Origin: Bacillus sp. 2B10
Lineage (GTDB): Bacteria > Pseudomonadota > Alphaproteobacteria > Sphingomonadales > Sphingomonadaceae
NCBI GenBank assembly: GCA_003946805.1
Contig: RPSH01000001.1
Location: 186,001-250,000, forward strand
Reading direction: 5' to 3'
Length of the DNA stretch: 64,000 nucleotides
Shown here one piece after another: positions 32,218-40,135 of this stretch (position 1 is the first letter of the stretch; every line of letters begins with the position of its first letter). A program made the position numbers and the translations under genes. Under the pieces are notes generated by a model. The model was not told where the DNA came from. It saw only the letters and a program-made list of their open reading frames with translations, and ran no database searches.

Positions 32218-33210
32218 ATGGCGCGCGCTCCCCACGGCAACAACCAGCCGCCGCCCGTCATCATCGTCAAGAAGATCATCGAAGCCGGCCATGGCGGCCA
32301 TCACGGCGGCGCGTGGAAGGTCGCCTATGCCGATTTCGTGACGGCGATGATGGCGTTCTTCCTGCTGATGTGGCTGCTGGGCGCCACGACCGAAAAGCAG
32401 CGCAAGGGGCTGGCCGATTTCTTCGCGCCGACTTTGGTCGAGGTGAAGGCGGGATCGGCGGGGTCGAACGGGCTGTTCGGCGGCGAATCGATCGTCGACC
32501 AGGACAGCTATCCCCACCGCGCGGCGCAGACCGGCACCCGCTCGCTGACCATCCCGGTCGACGCCAATGGCGGTGCCAAGGAGGGCGCGGGTGAGAAGGG
32601 CCGGTTGAAGAACAAGTCCGAAATGGCCGAAGCCGACAAGAAGGCCTTCGAACGCGTCAAGCGCACGCTGGCGCAGCGGATGGCGGCCAATGCCGAGTTG
32701 CGCAAGCTGGCGCGCAACGTCCGGTTCGTGCCGACGCGCGACGGCGTGCGCATCGACCTGGTCGACAATGCCGATTATTCGATGTTCGCGCTGGGCACCA
32801 CTGCGCTCGCGCCCGAGGCGGCACAGTTGATGACGATGATCGCGCAGACGGTGCGCGACCTGCCCAACACGATCATGATCCGCGGCCATACCGACGCCGT
32901 CGCCTATGGCCGGCCGCAGGACATGAACAACTGGATGCTGTCGTCGGGCCGGGCGGAGGCGACGCGCCGCCGCCTCGCGCTGGGCGGGGTGGGCGAGCGC
33001 CGCTTCGAACGGATCGAGGGCGTGGCCGACCGCGAACCGATGATCGCGAAAGACCCCTATGACCCGCGCAATCGCCGCGTTGCGATCACGCTGCTCTATC
33101 AGGACACACGCGGTTTCGGCGGGCAGCAGCGCATGGCCAGCGTCGACAGCGAACCCGCCGCCCGCGCCGAAGTACCGCGGCCGGGCAGGGAGCATGGCGC
33201 CGCGCACTGA
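32218..33210 (+). CDS. motB: Flagellar motor stator protein MotB
   Basis: MotB forms the peptidoglycan-anchored half of the stator. The 330-residue product has the cytoplasmic motif VIIVKKIIEAGHGGHHGGAW, then KVAYADFVTAMMAFFLLMWL with the proton-binding Asp at about position 39. A plug/linker region and an OmpA-like domain follow (PNTIMIRGHTDAVAYG, LSSGRAEATRRRLALGGVGE, DPRNRRVAITLL). All key residues are present. It follows motA by 3 bases. No clear terminator is seen in the 177 bases that follow, which hold short inverted repeats but no gene. Confidence 0.97.
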   Translation: MARAPHGNNQPPPVIIVKKIIEAGHGGHHGGAWKVAYADFVTAMMAFFLLMWLLGATTEKQRKGLADFFAPTLVEVKAGSAGSNGLFGGESIVDQDSYPHRAAQTGTRSLTIPVDANGGAKEGAGEKGRLKNKSEMAEADKKAFERVKRTLAQRMAANAELRKLARNVRFVPTRDGVRIDLVDNADYSMFALGTTALAPEAAQLMTMIAQTVRDLPNTIMIRGHTDAVAYGRPQDMNNWMLSSGRAEATRRRLALGGVGERRFERIEGVADREPMIAKDPYDPRNRRVAITLLYQDTRGFGGQQRMASVDSEPAARAEVPRPGREHGAAH

Positions 33211-33387
33211 GCGGGCACCCGAACGGCGATTTGGCGCCCGCCAGTTCGTCATTCCCGCGCGAGCGGAGATTGCTGCACGCAGCGATGGCGGCTCATGACC
33301 GAACGCCAGCGTGTATCGATTCCCGCCTGCGCAGGATTTACGAAGAGCGTAACGCACGAAGTGCGTAACGGCAGCCCGTCCACCCCC

Positions 33388-36156
33388 TCAGAAGAACAGC
33401 TTGCGGAAAGTGACTCGCACCACCCGGCCGAGCGGGTCGATGAAACCCGGCTGGAAACGGAACGGCACTTCGCCATCGGCACCGGTCACGCGCTGGCGGG
33501 CGTTGAACAGATTGTCGACGCTGAGGCTGATCCGGCTCCCGCGCAGCCAGCGGTTGCCGCGCACCCATGATGGCTGCTCGCCTGGATTGATGAACAGTCG
33601 CATGTTGACCCGCGCGAGGCTGCTGAAATCCAGCGACTGTGTGCCTGCCGTACCACCGTTCACCTGCGTACCTTCACGCCAGTCGATGCCGAAATTGGCG
33701 CCGTAGCCGTCGCGGGTATAGCCGCCGCGAAGCTGGACCTGATGGCGTGAGGTGCCGCCGCTGTCGCCGGTCGCGGACCCGTTGAGCAGGTCCAGTTCGG
33801 GAAGGCCGGGGCGGATCAGGATCCGGTCGGTAAAGACGACCGTATGGTAGAGGCTGACCCGGAATCCGCCGCCACCGCCGCCGCCCGGCCCACCGAACCC
33901 CGGTCCGCCGAATCCGCGACGCCCGCCGCCTCCCGGTCCATCCGGCCCGCCGAAGCCGCGACCCTCGCGCGGGCCGTCACCCGGTGGCGGGGGCGGGGTA
34001 TCGCTGGTCGGGCGACCGGCCTCCGCAGCGTCGCGTGCCGCACGCCGTGCCTCCATGCGTGCCTGTCGCTGGGCATCGGCGGCGCGCGACCGCGCGGTGG
34101 TGATCCGCTGGAAGAAGTTCAGCCCGTAGCGAAGCTGGTTGTTCTCCGCCCGCGCGAAATTGACCGAGCGGGTATCGAGCCGGATCAGCGTTCCGTCGGC
34201 ATCGCGTACGAACCGGTCGGGAAAGGCGTTCTGGATTTCGGAGGTGATCGCCGGAAAGCCCTGGATCGGATTGTCCGTGCGCTCCGACAGATAATCCGCC
34301 TGGAACGTCAGGTTGCGGGCACTCCACGGTTTGACGTTCAGCCCCAGCTTGAAGCTCTTGTTGGTTTCGGCGACCAGCGCGGCATTGCCGCCGGTGACCG
34401 TGGTCACGTCGACGCTTTGCCCCGACACGTAATCGAACACCCGCACGAACGGGGTGACGACGGTCGGATTGCCGAGCTGCTGCTGGCTAGGCGCGTTCTC
34501 TTCGGTAGTGAAGTTGGCGATGATCCGGACGGGCGTGACCGGCTGCCAATTGACGCCATAGCCATAGGTGGTGAGCGTGCCGAAGTCCGACAATTGCTCC
34601 AGTTCGACATTGCCGTTCAGCGACAGTCGGCCGAGGAAGCTCAGCACCCCGCGTTGCGCATTGGCGATCGGCAGGTCGATATTTGCACGCACCGATCCCG
34701 AATCGCGACCGATTTCGGCGCTGCTGTCGATCCCCGAACGCTGTGACCGACTGCTGAAATCGGTGGTACGCCCCGCCAGCCGGACGCTGGCATTCGCTTC
34801 CCCGGCGGGCAGGGAGAAGGGCGATCCCGACGCCAGCCCCTCGATCGCACCCGCGCTCGACACCGATCGTGCGCGATCGGCGGTGCGCAGGAAGCTGCCC
34901 AGATCGCCGAACGGGCTGGCGGTCCCGGCCAGCACACCCGCCTGCAATGCGGCGGCGTCGACGCCGCGCTCGGTCCGCGTTTCGCTCTCGATGCGGTCGT
35001 AGCTGCCGTTTGCCGTCCAGCGCCACCGCCCGATGTCGCCGTTCAACACCACGCCCAGATTGGCGGTCGTCGTCTCCGAATCGCGGCGCAGCGGATCGGC
35101 GTCGGCATAGCGTAGCACGCGCACGTCGTTGTCGAACGGCGAGAAGGGCGATGCACCGGGTAACGTCAGCGTCAGTGCGGGCAGCCCCAGCAACGACTGG
35201 CTACGGTTGTGCTCGATCCGGCCGTTGACCGTCGCCGCGACGGTGCCGAACACGTTGCGGCTATAGACCGCGTTGGCCGAGAACCGGTCGCTCTGCGCCT
35301 GCAGCGTGCGGAATGGGGTGGTATCGGTGACGTTGGGATTGCCCCCTCCGGCGGCGAACCCGGCCAGCGTCGGCGTACCCGCAGGGACGCCCGCGATCGT
35401 GGCGTTGCCGAGCGCCGGATCGATCGCCGCGCCGCTGATCGTCGAAGTGACGTTCCCGGTGAGGTCGAACGGCGTGCCCGTGGGATTGAGCGCGATCCCG
35501 CGCTCGCTTTCCAGCAGGTTCGAGGTCGTCTCCGCCTGAAGATTGAGGTTGAAGCGCTTGTCGCGGTCGATGCGGACGAGCCCGCCCTCCGCTTCGAAGT
35601 TGCTCGATCCCCCGTCGGTCGGTGCGCTGCCTTCCGGTTCGCCGGTATAGCTGCGGAAACGCGGACGCAGGACGAAGTTGATGACCTTCTGGTCGGCGCG
35701 ATAGCCGAATTTAAGCGCCACTTCTTCGGGCAGGATATCGACGCGTAGCAGCGCTTCGGGCGGGAAGTCGGCGATCTCGCGAAAGCCCGCCGATCGGCGT
35801 CCGTTGATGAGGATCACCGGTTCGCCGCCGCGCACCGACTGTGTCTGCGGGGCGAGTTCGCTCAACAGGTCGGTGATCGAATTGCTGCCGTAGCTGCGGA
35901 TGTCCGCCGGGGTTAGTTGCAGTTCGGGCTTGATGTCGCCGGGCACGGCCCCCGGTAGCGGGCGACCGGTGACAACGATTTCCTCAACCTCGCCTTCGGC
36001 ATCGGTGCCGGCCGCACCGGTTCCGACCGGGTCGGGCGTCTGCGCCGGGGCTTGGGGCGTCTGCGCGGTTTGGGAGGGGGCGACCGGCGTCGTCTGCGCC
36101 GCGAGCGCGCCCGGGGCCGTTCCCAAAGCCAGTATCACCAACGTCCACCGCGCCAT
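33388..36156 (-). CDS. TonB-dependent receptor with a glycine-rich insert
   Basis: The 922-residue product has a Sec signal peptide (ARWTLVILALGTAPGALAAQ), a Pro/Thr linker with a TonB-box-like EEIVVTGR, and a plug domain (SNSITDLLSELAPQTQSVRG, GEPVILINGRRSAGFREI). A large outer-membrane beta barrel ends in the terminal motif VRVTFRKLFF. Near residues 730-790 there is an unusual insert of Pro then Gly/Arg/Phe repeats (GRGFGGPDGPGGGGRRGFGG). The start at 36156 has an AAGGA site 6 bases upstream; an ATG two codons earlier is too close to that site. The substrate is unknown. No energy-coupling or enzyme gene beside it hints at a ligand. Confidence 0.85.
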   Translation of the reverse strand: MARWTLVILALGTAPGALAAQTTPVAPSQTAQTPQAPAQTPDPVGTGAAGTDAEGEVEEIVVTGRPLPGAVPGDIKPELQLTPADIRSYGSNSITDLLSELAPQTQSVRGGEPVILINGRRSAGFREIADFPPEALLRVDILPEEVALKFGYRADQKVINFVLRPRFRSYTGEPEGSAPTDGGSSNFEAEGGLVRIDRDKRFNLNLQAETTSNLLESERGIALNPTGTPFDLTGNVTSTISGAAIDPALGNATIAGVPAGTPTLAGFAAGGGNPNVTDTTPFRTLQAQSDRFSANAVYSRNVFGTVAATVNGRIEHNRSQSLLGLPALTLTLPGASPFSPFDNDVRVLRYADADPLRRDSETTTANLGVVLNGDIGRWRWTANGSYDRIESETRTERGVDAAALQAGVLAGTASPFGDLGSFLRTADRARSVSSAGAIEGLASGSPFSLPAGEANASVRLAGRTTDFSSRSQRSGIDSSAEIGRDSGSVRANIDLPIANAQRGVLSFLGRLSLNGNVELEQLSDFGTLTTYGYGVNWQPVTPVRIIANFTTEENAPSQQQLGNPTVVTPFVRVFDYVSGQSVDVTTVTGGNAALVAETNKSFKLGLNVKPWSARNLTFQADYLSERTDNPIQGFPAITSEIQNAFPDRFVRDADGTLIRLDTRSVNFARAENNQLRYGLNFFQRITTARSRAADAQRQARMEARRAARDAAEAGRPTSDTPPPPPGDGPREGRGFGGPDGPGGGGRRGFGGPGFGGPGGGGGGGFRVSLYHTVVFTDRILIRPGLPELDLLNGSATGDSGGTSRHQVQLRGGYTRDGYGANFGIDWREGTQVNGGTAGTQSLDFSSLARVNMRLFINPGEQPSWVRGNRWLRGSRISLSVDNLFNARQRVTGADGEVPFRFQPGFIDPLGRVVRVTFRKLFF

Positions 36157-36341
36157 GCGCATTCCTTCCAAACCCTGACCGCGTCGAGGCGGCAACAGGG
36201 GCGTTACGGTTCAAATGTCGCACAACTATCGCGAGGGATGAAAATATCCGGGCGAAGGCATTGTGATCGACGCCGGCTGCTTCGTCATCACCGCCTCCGC
36301 GGGGGATGACGTCGATGGGCCGCATGGATTACGGGCGGGGG

Positions 36342-36719
36342 CTATCGCTTGAGCAGATAGTTCAGATGCGCGGCGGCGATCGGGCGGTCGCGGTCGTCCT
36401 GCCATGCGGTCGCGGTCACATTGGCGATCCGCGCGCCCAGCCGGGTGACGGTTCCCGCGGCAAAGGTGGTACGCTCGCGCCCGCCGCGCATGTAGTCGAT
36501 GGTGACGTTGATCGGCTTGATCGTCGCATCCTCCGCGCCCAGCGCCGCGCGCAGCGCGACCCATGCCGCCATCTCCAGCATCCCGCCCATCGCGCCGCCG
36601 TGCAGGAAGCCGGGCCGGCCGAGCAGGTCGGTGGCGAAGGGCATCGTCACGACCGGATGGCCGCGGTCGTCGGTGTCGAACGTCAGGCCCAGCAGTTCGG
36701 CATAGGGGGAGACGGTCAT
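36342..36719 (-). CDS. Hotdog-fold thioesterase (PaaI family)
   Basis: The 125-residue product has the PaaI/acyl-CoA thioesterase pattern: DLLGRPGFLHGGAMGGMLEM (the His-Gly-Gly of the active region), then KPINVTIDYMRGGRERTTFA. Such enzymes hydrolyse acyl-CoA thioesters. The start overlaps the end of the upstream hotdog gene by 4 bases, so the two are co-translated and may work as a heteromer. The true substrate is unknown. The 185 bases between this gene and the TonB receptor hold no gene. Confidence 0.85.
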   Translation of the reverse strand: MTVSPYAELLGLTFDTDDRGHPVVTMPFATDLLGRPGFLHGGAMGGMLEMAAWVALRAALGAEDATIKPINVTIDYMRGGRERTTFAAGTVTRLGARIANVTATAWQDDRDRPIAAAHLNYLLKR

Positions 36720-37159
36720 GCCGCACCGTCCAGCAGCATGAAGGTGCCGGCGACATGCGCCACCGGATCGTCGGGATCGCCATCATGGGCGATGCCGCGG
36801 ACGAACGCGACCTGTCGCGCGACGCGGTAGCATTCGCCACGCCCGACCACCGTCCGCCCCGCCGTCGCCGGTCGCAGATAGTCGAGCCGCAGGTCGAGCG
36901 TCGCATGCGGCAGGAACGCCCCCCGCTTCAACCACACGCCGACGCTGGTCGCCATGTCCATCAGCGTGACGATCGGCCCCGACGCCAGCACGCCGCGCGC
37001 CGGATCGCCGATCAGGTCGTCGCGAAACGGCAGCAGCAATTCGCACCAGTCGGCGCCATGCGCCTGATAGCCGATGCCCAGCCGCGCGCCATGGCCGCCG
37101 ACGCGGGCGGCGAAGAAGCGGGCGGGATCGAACCCGGGCGGAAGGCTGAAGGCGGTCAT
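36716..37159 (-). CDS. Hotdog-fold thioesterase (PaaI family)
   Basis: The 147-residue product has a second hotdog domain: RGVLASGPIVTLMDMATSVG, VWLKRGAFLPHATLDLRLDY, RPATAGRTVVGRGECYRVAR. In place of the usual HGG it has LASGP, with the catalytic Asp region in TLMDMA kept. The ATG at 37157-37159 is preceded by AGGATG and fits the family start better than the longer frame. It forms a pair with the next gene (4-base overlap). The gene faces the plus-strand peptide operon across a 128-base divergent gap. Confidence 0.82.
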   Translation of the reverse strand: MTAFSLPPGFDPARFFAARVGGHGARLGIGYQAHGADWCELLLPFRDDLIGDPARGVLASGPIVTLMDMATSVGVWLKRGAFLPHATLDLRLDYLRPATAGRTVVGRGECYRVARQVAFVRGIAHDGDPDDPVAHVAGTFMLLDGAA

Positions 37160-37287
37160 CGCCGCATCCTTAGATCGGATCGCCGCCGGGTAGAAGCGAC
37201 GAACCATAACAGTCTTGTAACTTGGGTGGGGCGTGGGCCGGCCATAGGGTTGGCGGGCGGTGTGTCGCCACCGCACAGGGGGATAGT

Positions 37288-37443
37288 ATGCCGATCGTCA
37301 CCATCGCCATGGCCGATATCGTCGAACTGGGCACGCAGGTCGCGACGACCGGGGCGATCCGGGCCGCAGAGGCATCGGGCGATCAGGTCTTCGAATACAT
37401 CATCGCCGTCGCGATGCTGGTGTACGAGATGTATCCCAACTGA
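37288..37443 (+). CDS. Small 51-residue protein of unknown function
   Basis: This short gene encodes a 51-residue acidic, Ala/Val-rich peptide. It starts MPIVTIAMADIVELGTQVAT, continues TGAIRAAEASGDQVFEYIIA and ends VAMLVYEMYPN. It has a strong ribosome-binding site (AGGGGG) 6 bases before the ATG, which makes translation likely. There is no cysteine and no signal peptide. Its stop is 1 base before the ATG of the next gene, so it appears to head the operon at 37.3-39.3 kb. I do not recognise the family. A precursor-peptide or small-partner role is a speculation based on position and size. Confidence 0.65.
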   Translation: MPIVTIAMADIVELGTQVATTGAIRAAEASGDQVFEYIIAVAMLVYEMYPN

Positions 37444-37444
37444 G

Positions 37445-38389
37445 ATGCCTGCGCCGATCGACGCCGGCCTGCGCGATGCGATCGCGGCTGCACGGCTGCG
37501 CTCGCTGGCGGCGGGGCGCGACTGGACCGACGACGCCGCCCTTCGGGCGGTAACCGCACGTTTCGCCGATATTGCTACGCTGGCCGAGGGAGAGGCCGCG
37601 GCGCGGGCATTGGTGGAGGATGCGGGCTGGGTCGCCGCGCTGCTGGGGCCATGGATCGCCCGGCTGCGCGGCGATCCGCTGCTCGAACCGCCGTTCAGGA
37701 GCCAGCGCGATGCGCTGCGCACCGGCATGGTGCTGGCCGAAACGCCGGTGGCGAGCGTGACGATGGCGGCGATCGATCCGCTCGCGCCGGCCGCACGCGT
37801 CCTGCCCGATACGGTGGTGGTCGGCGGGCGGGTGTCGTGGACGCGCTATCTGCGTGGCGGAGGCGCACGGCTGTGGCGCTGGCGGTCGGATCATGTCGAC
37901 GCGGACTGGCATGGCGGGGTGGCGGCATCCGCGCGGCCGCTGGCGGTGCGGCCGCTGGCGGACGGGGCGGTGGTGCGGATCGACGGGCGGCAGGAGGCGA
38001 TGCTGCTGGTCGATCCGTCGGCGCCGGTCGTGTCGGTCACGGTGACGTTGCGGGTGGGCGCCGCACCGTTCCTGCGCGAATATGACCGGATCGGCGGCGC
38101 ACTGGTGCGCGTGGCGACGCTCGACGACGGCGCGGCGCGCAGCATGATGCTGATGCAGTTGTTGCGCGAACTGGGGCGGGGCGATGCGGAGGTGTTCGAC
38201 GCCCTGTCGCGCGACCCGGCCTTCTTCGTCCGCTGGGACGCGATGCGCGAATGGCTGGCCAGCGACGCCCGCGGGGCGCTGCCCCGCCTCCGAACGATGG
38301 CCGACGACCCGCATCCGGAGGTACGCACGGCGGCGCAGGCGATGCTGCCGATGGTCGAGGCGCGCGTGGCGGCGGCATGGCCCGGCTGA
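37445..38389 (+). CDS. Uncharacterised protein with HEAT-like C-terminus
   Basis: The 314-residue product is not recognised. Its N-terminal 80 residues are helical, the middle is beta-rich (VGGRVSWTRYLRGGGARLWR, ADGAVVRIDGRQEAMLLVDP), and the C-terminus has a HEAT-repeat-like helix pair (ALPRLRTMADDPHPEVRTAA). It aligns by eye with the C-terminal part of the next gene product, so the two appear to be distant paralogues. It begins 1 base after the small peptide gene and overlaps the next gene by 13 bases. No signal peptide is visible, so it is probably cytoplasmic. Confidence 0.75.
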   Translation: MPAPIDAGLRDAIAAARLRSLAAGRDWTDDAALRAVTARFADIATLAEGEAAARALVEDAGWVAALLGPWIARLRGDPLLEPPFRSQRDALRTGMVLAETPVASVTMAAIDPLAPAARVLPDTVVVGGRVSWTRYLRGGGARLWRWRSDHVDADWHGGVAASARPLAVRPLADGAVVRIDGRQEAMLLVDPSAPVVSVTVTLRVGAAPFLREYDRIGGALVRVATLDDGAARSMMLMQLLRELGRGDAEVFDALSRDPAFFVRWDAMREWLASDARGALPRLRTMADDPHPEVRTAAQAMLPMVEARVAAAWPG

Positions 38390-39297
38390 TCGATCCCGGC
38401 AGCGGCGATGCGATCGGCCTCGACGATCTGGTCGAACTGCTGGCCGCCGCGCCGGTCGACGTGCGTGACGAAGACGCGTTCGCCTCGCTGGGGCCGGCGC
38501 TCGCCCGGCTGGGGCGCAACCGGGATTTCCTCGCCGACCTTGCACTCGCCGAACTCAAGCAGCGTTGCCGGAAACAGATCGATGGCAATGCCTATGGTGC
38601 GCAGGTGCTGCTGCTGCGGCCGCCCGATGGCCGGTTCGTGCTGCGCGCCAATTTCTGGCCGGCGGCGCGGGACCGGGCGCTGCGCGCCGGGGGCCGGGCG
38701 GCGTTCTTCTACGACCTGCCGCATGACCATAATTTCCCGTTCCTGACGGTCGGCTATCACGGCCCCGGCTATTGGAGCGACGATTACCGCTACGACGTGA
38801 CCGCGATCGACGGTGGTGCAGGCGAACCGGCGGGGCTGCGCCACATCGGGTGCTCGCGGCTCGATCGGGGCAAGGTGCTGCTCTATCGCATGCGCGACGA
38901 CGTGCATGTCCAGTTGCCGCCCGATGCCTTTTCGGTGTCGCTCAACATCCTCGGCTATGATGCGGCACAGCCGTGGCTCGACCAGTATCGCTTCGACATT
39001 CGCGGCAACACCATCGCGCAGGTGCTGACGTCCACCCCGGCCGAAGCGCTGGTGACGCTGGCGGTCGGCACAGGCCTGCCGGGCGGACTCGATCTGGCCG
39101 AGCAGTTCGCGGTGGGCCACCCGTGCGACCGGATGCGGATCACCGCGATCGATGCGCTGGTGCGCAGCGGCCCCGATCCGCTCGCGACGCTCCACCGGGC
39201 GGCCGGCGACTGCTCGCGACAGGTCGCCGACCATGCCCGCCGCCTGCTCGACCAGTTCGATCCGGATCGGATGCAGTTGGCGTCGGCCGCTGGCTAG
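38377..39297 (+). CDS. Uncharacterised protein with cupin-like histidine motif
   Basis: The 306-residue product is not firmly recognised. The centre has a striking conserved-looking block: FYDLPHDHNFPFLTVGYHGP, GYWSDDYRYDVTAIDG, then LLYRMRDDVHVQLPPDAFSV. The His-x-His and the later His-Val are spaced as in cupin-type metal sites, suggesting a metal-dependent enzyme. The C-terminal 90 residues are helical and resemble the C-terminus of the preceding protein (DRMRITAIDALVRSGPDPLA). The ATG at 38377 lies inside the preceding gene. It may act on the small peptide encoded two genes upstream; that is inference. Confidence 0.72.
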   Translation: MARLIDPGSGDAIGLDDLVELLAAAPVDVRDEDAFASLGPALARLGRNRDFLADLALAELKQRCRKQIDGNAYGAQVLLLRPPDGRFVLRANFWPAARDRALRAGGRAAFFYDLPHDHNFPFLTVGYHGPGYWSDDYRYDVTAIDGGAGEPAGLRHIGCSRLDRGKVLLYRMRDDVHVQLPPDAFSVSLNILGYDAAQPWLDQYRFDIRGNTIAQVLTSTPAEALVTLAVGTGLPGGLDLAEQFAVGHPCDRMRITAIDALVRSGPDPLATLHRAAGDCSRQVADHARRLLDQFDPDRMQLASAAG

Positions 39298-39318
39298 GGG
39301 CGGTTAAGGGACACGGCG

Positions 39319-39939
39319 ATGCAGATCGTCGCCGTCCTCGATCCCGTTCCGGCGCTGGTCGTCCCGGCGCAGCGACGCGGCATCGGGCTACGCCCGCTGG
39401 CCCACGCGCCGGAAGCGCGGGTAAGGCTGGCCCGCTGGCGTCATGCCGAGGAATGCGCGCCGGAACGGCTGCGCCGCGTCCGCGCCGGCGAGGACGCGGT
39501 CCGCGCGATGCTGCTGGTCGAGGATGTGGAGGCACTCGCCGCCGGGCTCGACGCCGGGGCCGACGATGTCGCGCTGGAAGACGCGCATCCGGTCGAGATC
39601 GTCGCACGCCTGCTCGCCCTGTTGCGTGCCGCGCGGCGGGAGCGGCCGGTGACGGTCGGCGATCTTGCGATCGACCGTGCGACCCGGACGGTTCGCCGCG
39701 CCGGGGTGCGCCTGCATCTCCTGCCCCGCGAATATGCCGTCCTGTTGTATCTCGCCGACCATGCCGGCAGCGCGGTGCCCCGCGACGAATTGCTGCGCGC
39801 GGTGTGGGCGCGCGATTTCGACCCCGGTACCAACGTCGTGCAGGTGCAGATGTCGCGACTGCGGGCAAAGCTCGACGCGGTCGGGCCGCCGATGCTGCAT
39901 ACCGATCGCGGGCGGGGCTATCGGCTGGGCGACGGATAG
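39319..39939 (+). CDS. OmpR-type winged-helix regulator with degenerate receiver
   Basis: The 206-residue product has a C-terminal winged-helix DNA-binding domain of the OmpR/PhoB type: VTVGDLAIDRATRTVRRAGV, LHLLPREYAVLLYLADHAGS, RDELLRAVWARDFDPGTNVV, VQMSRLRAKLDAVG, TDRGRGYRLGDG. The N-terminal half aligns with a receiver domain (LAAGLDAGADDVALEDA), but the usual Asp phosphorylation pocket is not seen and the conserved Lys is replaced by Glu-Asp. It may work without phosphorylation. It follows the cupin-like gene by 21 bases, with AAGGGA as ribosome-binding site, so it may regulate the same group. Confidence 0.82.
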   Translation: MQIVAVLDPVPALVVPAQRRGIGLRPLAHAPEARVRLARWRHAEECAPERLRRVRAGEDAVRAMLLVEDVEALAAGLDAGADDVALEDAHPVEIVARLLALLRAARRERPVTVGDLAIDRATRTVRRAGVRLHLLPREYAVLLYLADHAGSAVPRDELLRAVWARDFDPGTNVVQVQMSRLRAKLDAVGPPMLHTDRGRGYRLGDG

Positions 39940-39964
39940 CGCCTATTCTTTCAACCCGCGCGCC

Positions 39965-40129
39965 GATAGCGTCGCGGCAAAGCGATGGACAGGATGTGCC
40001 AACGACGCCGATGCCGCGAGCATCCTCGCCGCCGAAAGCGCCGGGCAACAGGCGTTGCTCGGCCGCCCCAATCAGGTCGAGGCGGTCCGTGCCGGGATGG
40101 AGGGCCGGCCGGCGCGCTTCACCGACTGA
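39965..40129 (+). pseudogene. Remnant of an enoyl-CoA hydratase (crotonase) C-terminus
   Basis: The frame AAKRWTGCANDADAASILAA, ESAGQQALLGRPNQVEAVRA, GMEGRPARFTD ending in TGA at 40127-40129 looks like the last 50 residues of an enoyl-CoA hydratase/isomerase, where AKR and a final RPARFTG-type tail are typical. The rest of the gene is absent upstream, replaced by the regulator gene. It is probably a deletion remnant. No start codon in a reasonable place is seen. Confidence 0.5.
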
Positions 40130-40135
40130 CCGGGG

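Noticed and set aside
33211..33387. Terminator or small RNA after motB
   Set aside because: Only weak, imperfect inverted repeats without a T run; nothing specific can be supported.
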